Origin: Dirofilaria immitis
Lineage: Eukaryota > Nematoda > Chromadorea > Rhabditida > Onchocercidae
Assembly (NCBI GenBank): GCA_024305405.1
Contig: JAKNDB010000109.1
Span: 2,542,001-2,606,000, forward strand
Direction: 5' to 3'
Length of the DNA stretch: 64,000 nt
Part shown: positions 36,202 through 48,752 of the stretch, in pieces
How positions within the stretch are numbered: the stretch's first letter is position 1
How the letters are laid out: each line of letters opens with the position of its first letter
Position numbers and translations under genes: made by a program
The notes under the pieces: model-generated
The model's input: only the letters and a program-made list of their open reading frames with translations
Database searches by the model: none
What the model was told of the DNA's origin: nothing

Positions 36202-36995
36202 AAAATAATGATAAAGACAATGTAAGTTGGCAACATTAATATGTTAGTTTATAATGCAATGCAATTGTGACTATCACTAATTAGTATACTTCCTTATTCC
36301 TACATCTGATATTCTGTGATAAGGAAGGAAATCCAAATGATCATCTTGCTTTTAAATTTTAAAATCAAAACGTTTATCTCATTTTTTAAAAGATATTTAT
36401 GCCAAAATACAAAATACTGAGAACTTATATTCAAAGAACTACAAAACAGGATAAAGTTGGGTGCCATAAACTAATGTACGCTCTCAGCAAAACTAATAAA
36501 AGTAGCGTAACTCAAGTGCAGACATAGAAATACGAACATCTCACACCTACAAGTATGCCATCGTGACCAATTCATGATGTAGTTTTCAGGAAAATTTGTG
36601 AAAATAAAAATATATGAAGAGAAAAAGTAAGAACTTTTAACTGACAAAAGAGGTAAAAAGAATATTAAAGTGAAAAAAAAAGAATATTAAAGTGTTTATG
36701 AGAAAATTATTATCAGGACATTCGTTTGTAAAAAGTGAAATGAGCAACGAACCTAGATATATGCTTGAGAAATTTGTAAAAATATATTTGAACAAGACTG
36801 TCAAATTATGTAGTCTTTGCGATTGAAAAAAAAAGTAAAACACATTTCAAAGCAGAAATAGAATTACGTAGAATAATAGACCAAGTTTCTCGATGAAAAA
36901 ATTTACTTGGAAGTTCGAGATTTTTAAAAATACTCAATAACCGAAAATGGTACTAATGCTTTGATATGATAAAAGCAGGAAATGACTAGAAAAAA

Positions 36996-39900
36996 CTAGA
37001 AGTATCTGAATTCTCCTCGTTTGCCTTGTCGCTGTTTGATATATTCCGGTGTACCGTCACTCATAACACCTGGATGAGGACTTAAAGATAAAGACGTCCC
37101 ACGATGCTGTACTGCATTTCCCTGCGATGACATCCGATCCTGTAAATACAAGACCAAATTCTGAACTAAGGTTCTCTAAATAAAAGAAATGTTATCGTCT
37201 CAGTATCTTTGCATGATATACAAATTTCATGTTCGAAATATCTTTCAGACTCCTACAAATAACTATTTAAAATACAACTTACTTACGATTATTTTAGAAA
37301 ATAGTATGAATAAAAATACAGTACCGCACGTCTATCATTAGAATCAAATACTCACTAAGTGAAGCATTGAGTCCTGAGGTGGTAACGATTGAGGGAACTT
37401 CGATCTATGCTTACAACAGATAATATAGTGTGTGGGACATAACCAACACGGTGGTGAACATTTGTACATTCCCACCAATTTTTATTATCATTTAAGACCT
37501 GTAATCATATTTTTATTTAGTTTTCAATATTAAAAATCTTCTGACGATTACACTTATACAGAATTCGAGATTACAACAATTAATATGTGAATTTTCAAAA
37601 CTTTTGAACTTACTTCGAGAAATTCACCTTGACTGACAGTTAATTCTTTCGGATTTTGTGCAATTCGAGTATGCGTAACTTGTACGAGTTTGGCATGTCG
37701 AGCTATAATATCATCTAAAAAGCTCGTTGCCGCGGACTCTGTTCTTGCGAAATCAGTCCGAATGTCGGTACCACAGGTTGCTGCTGTTCACTGTCGTTAA
37801 ACTGAGATTGATAAAGCGGTCGTCTTGGCATAACTGGTGATGGATGATGTGATGTCCTGCAGTTTCTTCCAAGGTCTGAGTTATCATATTCATTGAAAAG
37901 AAAACGATAGATTTAATAAAAGTGATACCAAAACTGTATAGATGAATAAATAGAAAATAAATGAATAAATATAATTTAAACAAATTTACTCATTCTGCCT
38001 TGGCGTATAACTGCTACCCACTGATCTTTGTTCAGCTTCTTGTGCCATCATTTCTTTTTCAGCTGCCAAGCGTTGTTTTTCTTGTCTGGAAAAGATATCA
38101 GATCCATTTTATACAGATTACTATTATCATTTTTCGTCCAATGAAGTAAATAACGTGTTGTAGTGCTCGTTCTATTTTAATTCCATTTTTTTCACAGGTC
38201 TGGCAAACAACAAATAGTAGAGCATTATTTTCGTGTATATTCCTGCTTGACATAAAACTATAGTGTTAATGCTGCTACCTTATTAGAGTGTGGAAATGGA
38301 TCTTTCCCTACATGCCTCTTATGTCATCTGTCCTTTTATCATATTTTCGACATGTGCTTCTTATAAAACATACAAAATTCTGCGCTCATCTTCAATAAGT
38401 CGTCGTTCACGTTCAGCGATTTTCTCTCTTTCAAAATCCAGTCGCTCCTTTTCCAGAGACATGTGATCCAGATCCATATTTAACTGAAAATAAGGAAGCA
38501 TAAGAAAATGTTGATAATTTTAGCATAAAAGAACAATATTTTGCATACTCGGATTCACAGCTGAAATAACCAATATAGAAAGTATCCATCTAAAGTCTAG
38601 GCAACGTCAATACATATGTCTCTAAAAGAAACTAATTCAAAACAGATAGTACTACCAATTTAGAACATATGTTACACACCGCTATATTCAAATTGCAAGG
38701 CATTATCTTTTTCTTATCAATAAAAAGTCGAAAAAGTTCGTTTGTTTGACAACATGAAAAGGTAACATAACTTAGATTCATAGTTCTTCGAAACTAGGTT
38801 AAAATTACTATAAACAAATATGAACTCTAAATAGAAGTCCCATACGTTATCAACAGAATGATCCCTGATGGGTGGTCGGTGAGTGTAAGAATTTTGGGTA
38901 GGTGGTGGTGGTGCACTCATGCCACGATGAATCGGCTGAGGCATTGATTGATATCGTGATGGACTCCGTGGACCACCATAGTTATCTGGATAACCATATG
39001 GTGCAAAACCATCCAGAAATATAGGTCTATAAGGTTTAGGTAATGGTCCAATCCAGTCTTCTCTGCAATCCAATTTAAAAAATATAATTTTCCATTAAAT
39101 CGTTTTAGTCTTGAAACTAAATTTCAATTTGTCTTTAATTTCTATCCGATATACTCAGAATAATACTAAAATTATAAAACCACACTGTTTTAAGCGTATC
39201 AGAAGTCATTAAATACGTTTTATCAATTACAGCATTTATGTATAAAATAAAATACAACTTGCTAAAACAAAAGAAAACAAGAAAAAAAAACAGACGGCGC
39301 TATTCTCCATGCCTCTCCATAGCCATCCACACATCGGACTCTCTGCTTGTTAAACAATTCTGCAACAGTTCACGAGTCTCCCGTGAAAGTAGCGGAGAGA
39401 CGACCTAGAAATAATGCACTCACTTTTGGGTGTAACTTATCTAAAACTTCCTTAATATTTTGATTTTACTAAGGAAAGCAGGATCTTTATAGTGAGAGTT
39501 CGTTATCTGCGCTTTATCTCGCAACAGATGCACCAAATATGTAAGTCGCTTCTACTTTGCCTTCTTTTTTATCATGCCATTTAACTAAATTCATTTTCTT
39601 TCCAATTTTTTGCATATGGATAATGCCGTCAAAATCCACGACAATACCATAAAGCCTTCAATAATCATAAATCACACCTGAGGAGCGACGTTTTTCCCAA
39701 GACCCCAACGGCACGCATCAAGTATGATTGTGAGCGGAGTGAACAGAAAATGCAATAGTTCTGGTGCATTCGGCTCATGAATGTGATTTTTGAGCTTAGC
39801 CTGTTGAGAAATAAATTTTCTTAAAAAGAAATGAAAGAAATTTCAATATCAGTGGATTTCAAGTCTAATAAAAACATCAATGAAAACTTCAACTATATTT

Positions 39901-42900
39901 AAAAACATTGTCGAAGGCACCAAAATGACTTTTCAAAGTAGTTGGCAATTTAGCAAATAATCTAAACATAAAGAATTGTTTCTTATTAAGAGTGAGGAAT
40001 AGCTTACTAGAACAACCCACACTTATCTCAGCTTACCAATAAATTGAATGACAACTTGAATTTCTGCAAAATGTCAACAAATTCAAATTCCGCGGGAAGT
40101 TGTGCACGCATTTGTAAAATACCACTTTGTGGATCAATAGGTGTACGTGAGTTCTGCTTACGATGGGTACGCTGTCGATGTGTTTGAGTTTCAAGTTCAC
40201 GTTGAGCAATTGCAGCTGATTGTATGCGGGCAACAAATCGCTCTATATCATCGAAGCATCGGTTTAATGTGTTCTAAATTGAATATTTATAGATGCTTAT
40301 TGTACTATAAAATTAAACTAAATTTTAAAACTTTATGGATTTTAGCAAAATTTGCAAATTTAGATATAAGTTAATAATGAACAATTCCGCAAAATTTATA
40401 AAAATGACATAGCATAGGAAACTGATTTTCAAAATTGATAGAGAAAATTAATGATATATGTCTTTCAATCCTTTAAAATAAGAAACGAATTTTTCATGTA
40501 CCATAAATATCATCACATCATCATGACATAAAACAAATGAAATTCAGCATGCCGAAGTTTCTAGAACTGCTTGTAACTTCAGTTTGTATTGCAATTATAA
40601 TCAGTTACAAACGAAATGAACAACTATAGTATGAAAGTTGTTTTGCTGATAGAAAATACCAATTCTTACCACATCCCTTTCAAATGATTCACTACTGTCA
40701 GAACTGGCAGAAGTATCATCACGATAACATCGAGGAGGTGGCCCTGCAAAAGAAGAAATGATTTAGCAAAAACATATTCTACTAATATCTGCCATTGTCA
40801 CATTTCAGTATTAGCATAACATTTAAAAGCTACTATAAAAGCTTTTGATCCTGAATTATGAGTTTGCAACTTTGAATTATGAGCATTTTCAAAGAATGCG
40901 TTATGGAATAATAGATTCAAATTAAGTCTATTTAATTAAAAAACCTTATTTAATTTATGCATAAAATGATGAAAAAGCATACCCATCATGAATGGCGGTT
41001 GATACCCAATCATAAAGCCCGTATCGCGTCGCCCCGTTCTTACTTTTTGTAATGTCCCGATAAGAATGCCTTTATATCATCCACAACATCGTTTGCCGAG
41101 ACACGATTGCACTAGAAAAAGTTTATCACATTCTCTAGTTTACTTGATGGTTGGTAAAGATTAAAAAGAAATACTTTTCATTCTCTTTCAGATTATTGTC
41201 TCGATCACATTGTTTAATGATTTATTAATTAAATAGACTAGTCTCATCATTATTTTTCTGGGCATCAAAAATTTTTCTGAAAAAGTTTCGTGGAATATAA
41301 TAAACCACAAATTACGACGAAGCTTAGTATCTCGAAATATATGCATCAAAAGCAAAATTGTCATCTAAAAATTTTCTCTTTTCAAAAATTTCGAACATCC
41401 AGACAAAACTAAAACTTCACTGAAATTGAACACACCTGAAAAATATGCATTTCGGTAGGATTCAAACTTCTGCCACGTTTCTTATCTTCTTTACGATAAA
41501 TAATAAAATATTGTTGTAAACGTCGCGGGATTCGTAGACAAATGCGCAGTTGGATTTGTTACAAGTTCCATTGGGAATTGTTCTACAAGATCCTAAAACA
41601 AGATAAATAGAAAAAAAACTAAAATTTGTTTAAATTAAAATAAAATGACGTCTTCGCTTTTCCAAGCCATGTAATATGCAACCATAAATAATATCAGTTA
41701 CTTAATGACTGACTAAAATTTTTGAAACTCTGAAAATGTAATATTTTGAGTTGAAGAACATGAATCTGGACATTATGGATTTTTATTCACTTTAGTGTTC
41801 GTCTAAGAGTTATCATGCTAATGCTTAACACATATTAACTTCACCAAAAATCCTCGAATTTTTAAACCAATAAGGACTAAGGATATTTGACATCCCGACT
41901 TTTGAAGAAAAATTGTACAATCATTCTCAGATTCTTCAACATTCTCATTTAAATACCTTCTCGATGATTATTTTCATGACTGCATAATAGTTGCTCACAC
42001 CTTACCAAGAAAACTTAGAACTCAGAATGTAAGAAGCAGTCATTCACAATGGACACGCTTCAATCCCGAATCGACTTCCAATTTCCCTGTTCCTCTTATT
42101 TTTACATACAACCCCTATTTCCATTTAACGCTTAGCATTCGTTAACTATCGCCATAAGTTAGAAATTCGAAGCATTACATGCAAGTGATTTCATTAACAT
42201 AAAAAAAAGTAATATATATTTATGATTTATATCCCTTTTCCATTTATTTGTCTTACAAATCGGTGTGCATCATTTTTGCACCTGTTTAGGTGGTATCTAT
42301 TTCCAAGTGAGACGATATTTATATTCCGACCGGCAGTTAGTTCTCAATTTAGATTGATTACATTTGTTGAGAGATTAGTGCTCTAAGATTTTATAGAGAG
42401 AACACATCGCAAATGCAGCAAAAAATATGCATGCGATAAACAACTTTCTGAAATGTCTGGGAGTTTGCAAACTTTTGAATGAAAAATGAATATGCAACCC
42501 CCAACGGAGAGTTGGAGTAGTGGTAATGCAAGGTAGGGAGGAAGGAGAACACTTTAAAAAGATTTGCATTGATATAAAAGCATCGAAGATACTGAGAAGT
42601 TTTACTTAAACTTGAATTAGATGGACTTATGAAACCTTCGTCATTCATTAATACAAAATGAAAGTGAATATACAAAAAATTCTAGATAGGAGCGGTAAAC
42701 AGGTTTACAGTCCTTCACCTCGTAACATTAAAATTTATTCCACGTTGCTTCTATATAATTTTCACGTTACTAAAATTATAATGTGTGAAATAAGTTGAGT
42801 ATTCTGAAAGTTTAGAGATACAAAGTTTAGGGATCAATTATTCAAATTAAATTGCTAGGAAGTTGAAACAAGACCACGAAAATCAAGTAAATCTTACTCC

Positions 42901-43368
42901 ATTTTCGTCTTCAACCGAGACAACATTGGGTCGTAGTCTGAGTACCATTGGTTGTGCCCATATCGCACTACTATTTTCCAGCTGTTTCAGTTTTCTGACA
43001 CCGTCTTCCGGATATTGCAAACCGAATTCTCGACCAACAGCAAATGTTGCCAAATGTTCCACCCAGTATGATGGTGTGTCAGTCTCCACAGCGCTCGGAT
43101 GACGGCTGCTACCTATGTTAGCAGTAAGGATTAAATGACGAATCACCAAATAAGCAAGAGGTGATTGAAAAAAATTTTAAATCAATCTACCATGAACGCT
43201 CATTGTTGAATTTTCGATTACTCCGTTGTATTGCTGTGGTGAGACGCTATTATTATATGGCAATACTGCTGGAGATGGAGCATTCGACGATAACGATCCC
43301 CACCACGTGAATAATAATATGAACCTGAACCAGATGCTGATGGATGCCGTGAACTGGTCGGATAACCA
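36996..43368 (-). CDS. eps-8: EPS8-family adaptor (PTB, SH3), 14 exons, 5'-partial
   Basis: Exons (minus): 43368-43191, 43112-42898, 41592-41436, 41111-40983, 40743-40670, 40273-40037, 39800-39678, 39404-39296, 39062-38846, 38483-38374, 38085-37990, 37856-37614, 37498-37356, 37139-36996 (TAG). The PTB reads SYWVEHLATFAVGREFGL, EDGVRKLKQL and DLVEQFPMEL, as in vertebrate EPS8. The middle has DDIERFVARIQ, LLHFLFTPLTIILDA and VSPLLSRETRELL; a charged helix (RLDFEREKIAERERR) precedes the SH3. EPS8 links receptor/Rac signalling and actin at cell junctions and microvilli; C. elegans eps-8 acts in epithelia. Only about 65 residues follow the SH3, so the actin-capping effector domain of long EPS8 is not in these exons, resembling a short isoform. 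Seven exon frames need one added base to close. The N-terminal exon(s) were not found. Confidence 0.9.
37415..37718 (-). other. eps-8: SH3 domain of EPS-8
   Basis: Across exons 37856-37614 and 37498-37356: AKLVQVTHTRIAQNPKEL, TVSQGEFLEVLNDNKNWWEC, GYVPHTILSV. The SH3 hallmarks (WW, GxVP.xxL) are kept; the usual ALYDY is replaced by VTHTRIA, in line with the divergent EPS8 SH3. Upstream TFGLISQEQSPRQRAF leads in only if one base is added at 37717-37721. Confidence 0.85.
41436..43112 (-). other. eps-8: PTB domain of EPS-8
   Basis: Exons 43112-42898 and 41592-41436: WVEHLATF, IWAQPMVLRLRPNVVSVE, DLVEQFPMELVTNP, then (after two +1 corrections) RDVYNNILLFIVKEDKK and LNPTEMHIFQ. Order and spacing follow the EPS8 PTB. 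Confidence 0.85.
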
Positions 43369-46300
43369 CTGTAAACAGAGAGAAACAGCCTTACTCTATT
43401 ATAATTCTGTATAATACAAGATCAAAATTTCAAATTTTGTTAGTAAATAATAGAAATATTCTAAAACAACATTAGTCATAAAATAATCATCTTCATAGAA
43501 TAAAACATGTCATGAAAGTTTTGTCTAACAAGTTTCATAATTAGATTCAGAAAGCGAAAAAGCATCAATTTTTAAAGCTTTAGGAATTGTATTTATCAAA
43601 ATCTCACATCCCAGCTTAAATATATCAAATTAGTAAAAGTTCGCTTACGCTGTATCAAGCACTTCTCATCTAGAAGCAAATCTCACTTTTCTGACTAAAG
43701 GCATTGCTGTTCTCCTATTTCTCTCAATTTCTATCATGATGCAATATTTCAATACTTATATCATTTTCATTGGAAAAGTAAAAAAATACAAGTGAAACAA
43801 ATGAATAAATATGAAAAAAATATAGTCCAGTGCTTCTAAAGTTGTCGTTCTGTTACAAGCATACGAAAAGCCTATATTGAGTGCTAAGAAATTTTAAATT
43901 TTTTTATGCCAAAAGTTAATCAGTGAAATATATGAAAAAAAAAAAAAAAAAAACATGGGGACAAAAGTATTCTCGCTTATTCCAAACATCCCATCTCTTG
44001 TTAGGAAACTGTTGTAAACTATTCCGAAGGAGTATTGTCACGTTCCATTCTTTCCTTTTCTGGAATGCAATAGTACAGTTTGTTGTTACGTAGCGACAGG
44101 GCTACCTAGTGCTTAACATTATTTCTTAACAATTAACAGATGTTGATTAATAACATATATTCGCAATTTTATTTCATAAAAATTTGATTAATTCCTGCGT
44201 TTCACCAACAAATCTGCAAATTCATGGAAAAGAATCAAGAATCTAATGAACGAACAAAGTAAGCAGTAAATTTTGTGATGTTCATTAAATGAACTGAAAA
44301 ACTTTTGAAAGCCTCGATGTATAGCAATTCCATTATTTCCAATAAAATTCTAAAAGCAATAAGGCCATTTTTCAATTAGACGAGAAACCTAAATAACACA
44401 TACAAAATCTGGTGTTATGAATGGAAATTTCTAGTCAACCTTTTCTTCCTAACGTCGTTATACACTCGCATTATAAAAACATTGAAAAAAAAAGGAAAAA
44501 ACGTTTTTATTAATGGCTGAAGTTTTAATGCTTTTTATAACAAAGTATAGAAACTATCGTCAGATATCAGTATTTCCAACTTCAGAGATGAACTCAAACT
44601 TTATAATAACGCGATACGCAATCTTTTACTAACAGAGCTTCTGAGCTTTTGCACTAATGCGAAAATGAATCCTAAAACGCTTAATAAATATCCTTTCAAA
44701 TGATGATCACATACTCCGCTTATCTACGTCCCTCTCTCAAATTTTGACAACTGTGTCACGGGTGATCAGGAATAATATTGCGGTATCATTGTCGCGAACC
44801 ATTTTGTTCACAATAATAATGTCATGACATGAAACTCAAATTTTCTAATGATTTAATCGATGATGTCATTATATTTAGTAGCTAACCACTCACCATAAAA
44901 ATAGTGAAAAAAATTACGGTTTTATTCAGCACAAAAACATCGTCACCTTTATTACATAAAATACTTTTTGTGAAAAAAATTCAGTCCATCCCGCTAATAA
45001 TATCTTCTGCTCTTATCGAACAACGAATTTTTTTTTTTGATTGTTGATTTTGTTCATTCATTCTAGCGAGTGATCAAACAATTATAACGGAGATTTAACA
45101 GTGTTCTAAAATTGTTCAAAAGTGGTATCATGAATTTTGACTAAACTTGCTTGTATGAGATCAACAAAAGGCAAAACGTCGATAAAATTTGGCTTTTTGC
45201 AAAAATGAATGCTTATGAATTCATGAACTTGACTTCATCAAAGAAATTTTGTTGATAAACATGGTAAACTAATGCTAACAAGATATACATTAATAAATAT
45301 ATTTCTGCACTTTTAGTGAAACTCTTTTCTAGGATAGTATAGGAGTGTTTATTTTATTCTCTGCTATTCTTCTTTTATTTACAAGCCTAAAAATTTTCTG
45401 ATGCGGTTTTTCAGTGAGTTGAAAAAATGAAAGTGACAAGTACAATATAATTATTCTAGATTTCAGTAATTCGTAACCCGAAGCTAACGTTTGATTTAGG
45501 ATACTAGTAAAGCAAAATTATTAATATTGTATTTTTTAGAATCATTTGAGTTATAATGAAAAAATTCATGTATATTCTAAAAAAAAAAATTAAAATTGAT
45601 GCATTTCAAGACAATTCACCAATGACAAGTAAGGAGGTAAATAGTCTTGTCTATAAAATAAAAAAAACCATGCCGAAATAACCGAATCAATATGTGATCC
45701 ATGCTTCTATTTAGAATGAAATAGGAAGTAATAAACAAAAGTCTTATTAAAAAGTAATGTGCCAATGCGCTCAAACATTAAAACAGTGTTCTTCATAGTT
45801 AAAAAAATCAACAACATTGTGCTTCAGTATTGGATAGCATAGCAGTAAGCAGTTCACAAGAAATAATATGTTAAAACAAGCATCATGAGTATCATGTGAT
45901 TAGGATCGCTAAATAAAATAAGAAACGGAAATGTGTTCGGCCAAAAGCAACTACGAGACCATTGCGGGAAGCCTCTTTCTCTAATCAATCAGAATTTTTC
46001 CAGATTAATAAAAACTTCAATAATTAAATAAGTAAATAAACAAACGTTCGGATACGCAAAAGAAAAAAAACGCTTTCGTGGGAATTATAGTCAGTAATAG
46101 TAATAGTTATACAATATCCAAAATAGGAGTACTAATTTATCCAAGGAAAAAAGACTAAACATTTTGAGTTAATGAGCTCACTACGAAGACAGGAATTTTG
46201 AGTAAAGAAGTTGCCTTTCCTTCATTAATGCTTTATAGAAAATGTATATCATACGAGTCATAAAATATGCAATCAACAAGGCATTTGAATTGGTGAGACT

Positions 46301-46391
46301 TAAAAATGTGCAATTTGCTAGTTTGGAATTTTCGCCAAAGTTTTCAAATTTTTATAAATCAATACTTTTAGCTTTAATTTCTCCTGATAAA
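43369..46391. other. eps-8: no supported exon; probably eps-8 5' intron or upstream region
   Basis: The first identified eps-8 exon begins with the last base of a split codon, so an upstream exon ending in phase 2 must exist. I could not place it here. Contains a run of A at about 43939-43953. Confidence 0.4.
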
Positions 46392-46752
46392 CTATGCGCA
46401 TATGATTTCCTTCTTCGCTAACTCCCTTAGCAGGAAGTTTCTAGAAGATAATAGCAAGATCACTGACATGCTGCGATGAAAATTGAGATCGGGATTTATT
46501 AACATCGCAAGCGCATGACGAATGAACTTATCAGGATGTACAACTGGAATACTGACTGGCTTGGTGATTTCCAAGTGATACTTTAACCCAAATTTAATTT
46601 CATTGAATAAAACTTTGCAAATCACAACGTACTTGGAAAATTCGAATGGTACTGGTTGATGGCGCCTGGGCACAGGCAGCCCTGATATCGCTTTACGCGT
46701 TTTTGACGACAGGATTAGCTTTTATTGAGTCAGCGACCGTGTAACATTTAAC
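46392..46752 (-). CDS. unrecognised exon-like block
   Basis: After a TTTCAG acceptor: KCYTVADSIKANPVVK, then (with one added base in A5 and one in G3) KRVKRYQGLPVPRRHQPV, PFEFSKYVVICK, followed by an open frame to TAG at 46392. The corrected reading is continuous and protein-like, matching the under-call pattern of neighbouring genes. A donor may lie at CAA|GTACGT or AAA|GTTTTA, so the 3' part may be intron. It may be an upstream eps-8 exon or a separate gene; no domain is recognised. Confidence 0.35.
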
Positions 46753-46916
46753 CTGAAATTAAGGAAAATTACGCAAACAATTGACGATGGATTTAAACAT
46801 ATATACAGAAGAGTCGAAAGATGGCATTGCCGAATGCCTTTTCGCATCAAACAAAGTATTACGACCCGAAAACTTATTGTGACAAACTGCTTTCCATTTA
46901 ATGGAAATGCTGAAAC

Positions 46917-47051
46917 TATAAAAACGGTTTAAAACTGTATTGTAAAAATGGTTTAAAAATATTACTATAATAGTACTATATTACTATAAACTATAAATAC
47001 TACTATATTACTATAAACTATAAAAATGGTTTTAAAATATTACTATAATAG
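46917..47051. repeat. interrupted local repeat (TACTATATTACTATAAACTA)
   Basis: Copies of TATTACTATAAACTATAAA and of ATGGTTTAAAAATATTACTA recur within 135 bp. Confidence 0.65.
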
Positions 47052-47862
47052 ATTATTTTATTATGAATCTATTTGGCATTTTAAAAATCCCATTTACCAG
47101 GATTCTATTAGTGAAGCAATTATCAAAAGGAAAATATTCGCGTAATTTTTACTGCGCTGCAAGTAATTATGAAATTTCAAAAAATTTACCATTTTTAAAT
47201 TCATTTATATATCAAATATTTTAAAAAACTCTTCAAAATTCTTATAATCATATATGTTAAATAATTAATAAACTTGAGATTTATCCACTATATATATAAT
47301 CAATTATTCTTCTACTATATATGGTGAAATATTTCCTTTATTATTGTTATTTTTCAATTTACTTAAAAGGAATTTTCAAATTTTAAAGTTAAATAAGATA
47401 AACAGCAATACTGCTCCACGGCTATTTTTTTAAATTAATTTTACTAGTTGACTATTAAAGCAAATCAAATTCTACAACAATTCGAATATTACCAAGAGGA
47501 AAATCTAACTTCCATCATCAAATTTTTATGATATCGTGGATAAAATTCTCATATTTCTCAAGTATTTAGAGGTGAATTAGTTGTCAAAATATATTCAATA
47601 ATTTTTGAAAATGATTGACAACTAGTAGGTATTTTGAAATTGAATCTGCGACTTCAAAATGATGGAATTTCAAATTCTAAGTGTTGGTGATTTTTCATTC
47701 AGATTTCACCACGATTCAGCAAAATTAACAACAATAGGACGCATGGATAGTGCAGGAGCAAAGCAAGGTTTTCAGATGTTCCAAAATTTAGATTGGGCTT
47801 CAGAAGAGTCAAGAGAGTACTGTTCTGTATTGTTCAGTTGCAGCCAGGCGGCTGCAATATTA

Positions 47863-47930
47863 TAATGATTAATGGATCAACTATGATTAATGGATCAACT
47901 AATAAATTATAATGATTAATGGATCAATTA
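47863..47930. repeat. imperfect tandem repeat, 3 copies
   Basis: ATGATTAATGGATCAACT occurs twice and ATGATTAATGGATCAATT once within 68 bp. Confidence 0.8.
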
Positions 47931-48712
47931 TTAAATAAATTTTAAGGCATGGTTTGAAAGTTTGAAGCACTTCGCACTGTAGTGTGGATACGAAAGATGG
48001 CGGATGAAGGCACAAAGCATGAGTTTTCGTTTTTTTTCTGAAGCATGTCTTCCACATCAAAAGTCGCAATGAGGGCTTGGTGAGCGTTTGACAAGGTTTA
48101 ACTGTTGACGATTCTCTGAGGGTTCTTTCTGCTCTAATCATCATTGCTGTCACCATTTTGAGTGGCGCTTTTGCATCTCTCCACTTCAGTAAAACGAGCA
48201 TTGTAAGATGGAGCAGCATCGAACAACTTCTAAAAGCATTATTTTATCATGACTTCTCGTCAACGGTGCTCTGCTGCTGTCATCTGATAAGAAATGATGT
48301 CAGTTTAAGGATGTAGTTGCTCTCTTCACATTTCAGCACAGTACAATGTCTTTTCAGAGCAACAAGTTTTCTTCCCTATATCTAAAGCGATAGATTCTTC
48401 TGCTGTTAAACTTTGAGCCAGTTGACGTCTTATATCTTTGCCATACGTATATAAATTTTGTATCTCAAGCACTGCTTTTCATAAAAGATTAAAATTTATA
48501 ATCTGATTTCCAGCACAACTGACAATTTGTTTCGATCTTCAACATTAGTTCTAATGTCATTTTTCATAAATGTTCTTGAAATTGAAATGTAAGAACTGCA
48601 AATTTTGTTAAAGTAGTAGACATATGTGTATATAGTATAATCATGCCCTTTATCGATCACGAGTATGAAAAAAATAATAAAATTTGAAATATATTTTCAG
48701 TGGATTATTGGG

Positions 48713-48752
48713 CAATATACTGTAAGCTACTTATGTAGCTTACAGTATATTG
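48713..48752. repeat. perfect hairpin, 18-bp arms, 4-nt loop
   Basis: CAATATACTGTAAGCTAC (48713-48730), loop TTAT, exact reverse complement at 48735-48752. Could extrude as a cruciform or transcribe as a hairpin; no gene context. Confidence 0.9.

Larger units (their letters stand above)
29710..36995. other. no gene recognised, 7.3 kb
   Basis: A+T-rich with no supported exon. It contains a dispersed repeat pair, a tandem duplication and a fold-back element (separate entries), and lies downstream of eps-8, where exons of a longer eps-8 isoform could exist. Confidence 0.45.

Noticed and set aside
40141..40374. Plus-strand ORF over an eps-8 exon
   Set aside because: Antisense shadow of eps-8 exon 40273-40037.
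42375..42675. Two overlapping minus-strand ORFs
   Set aside because: They lie within an eps-8 intron and have no splice sites or recognisable composition.
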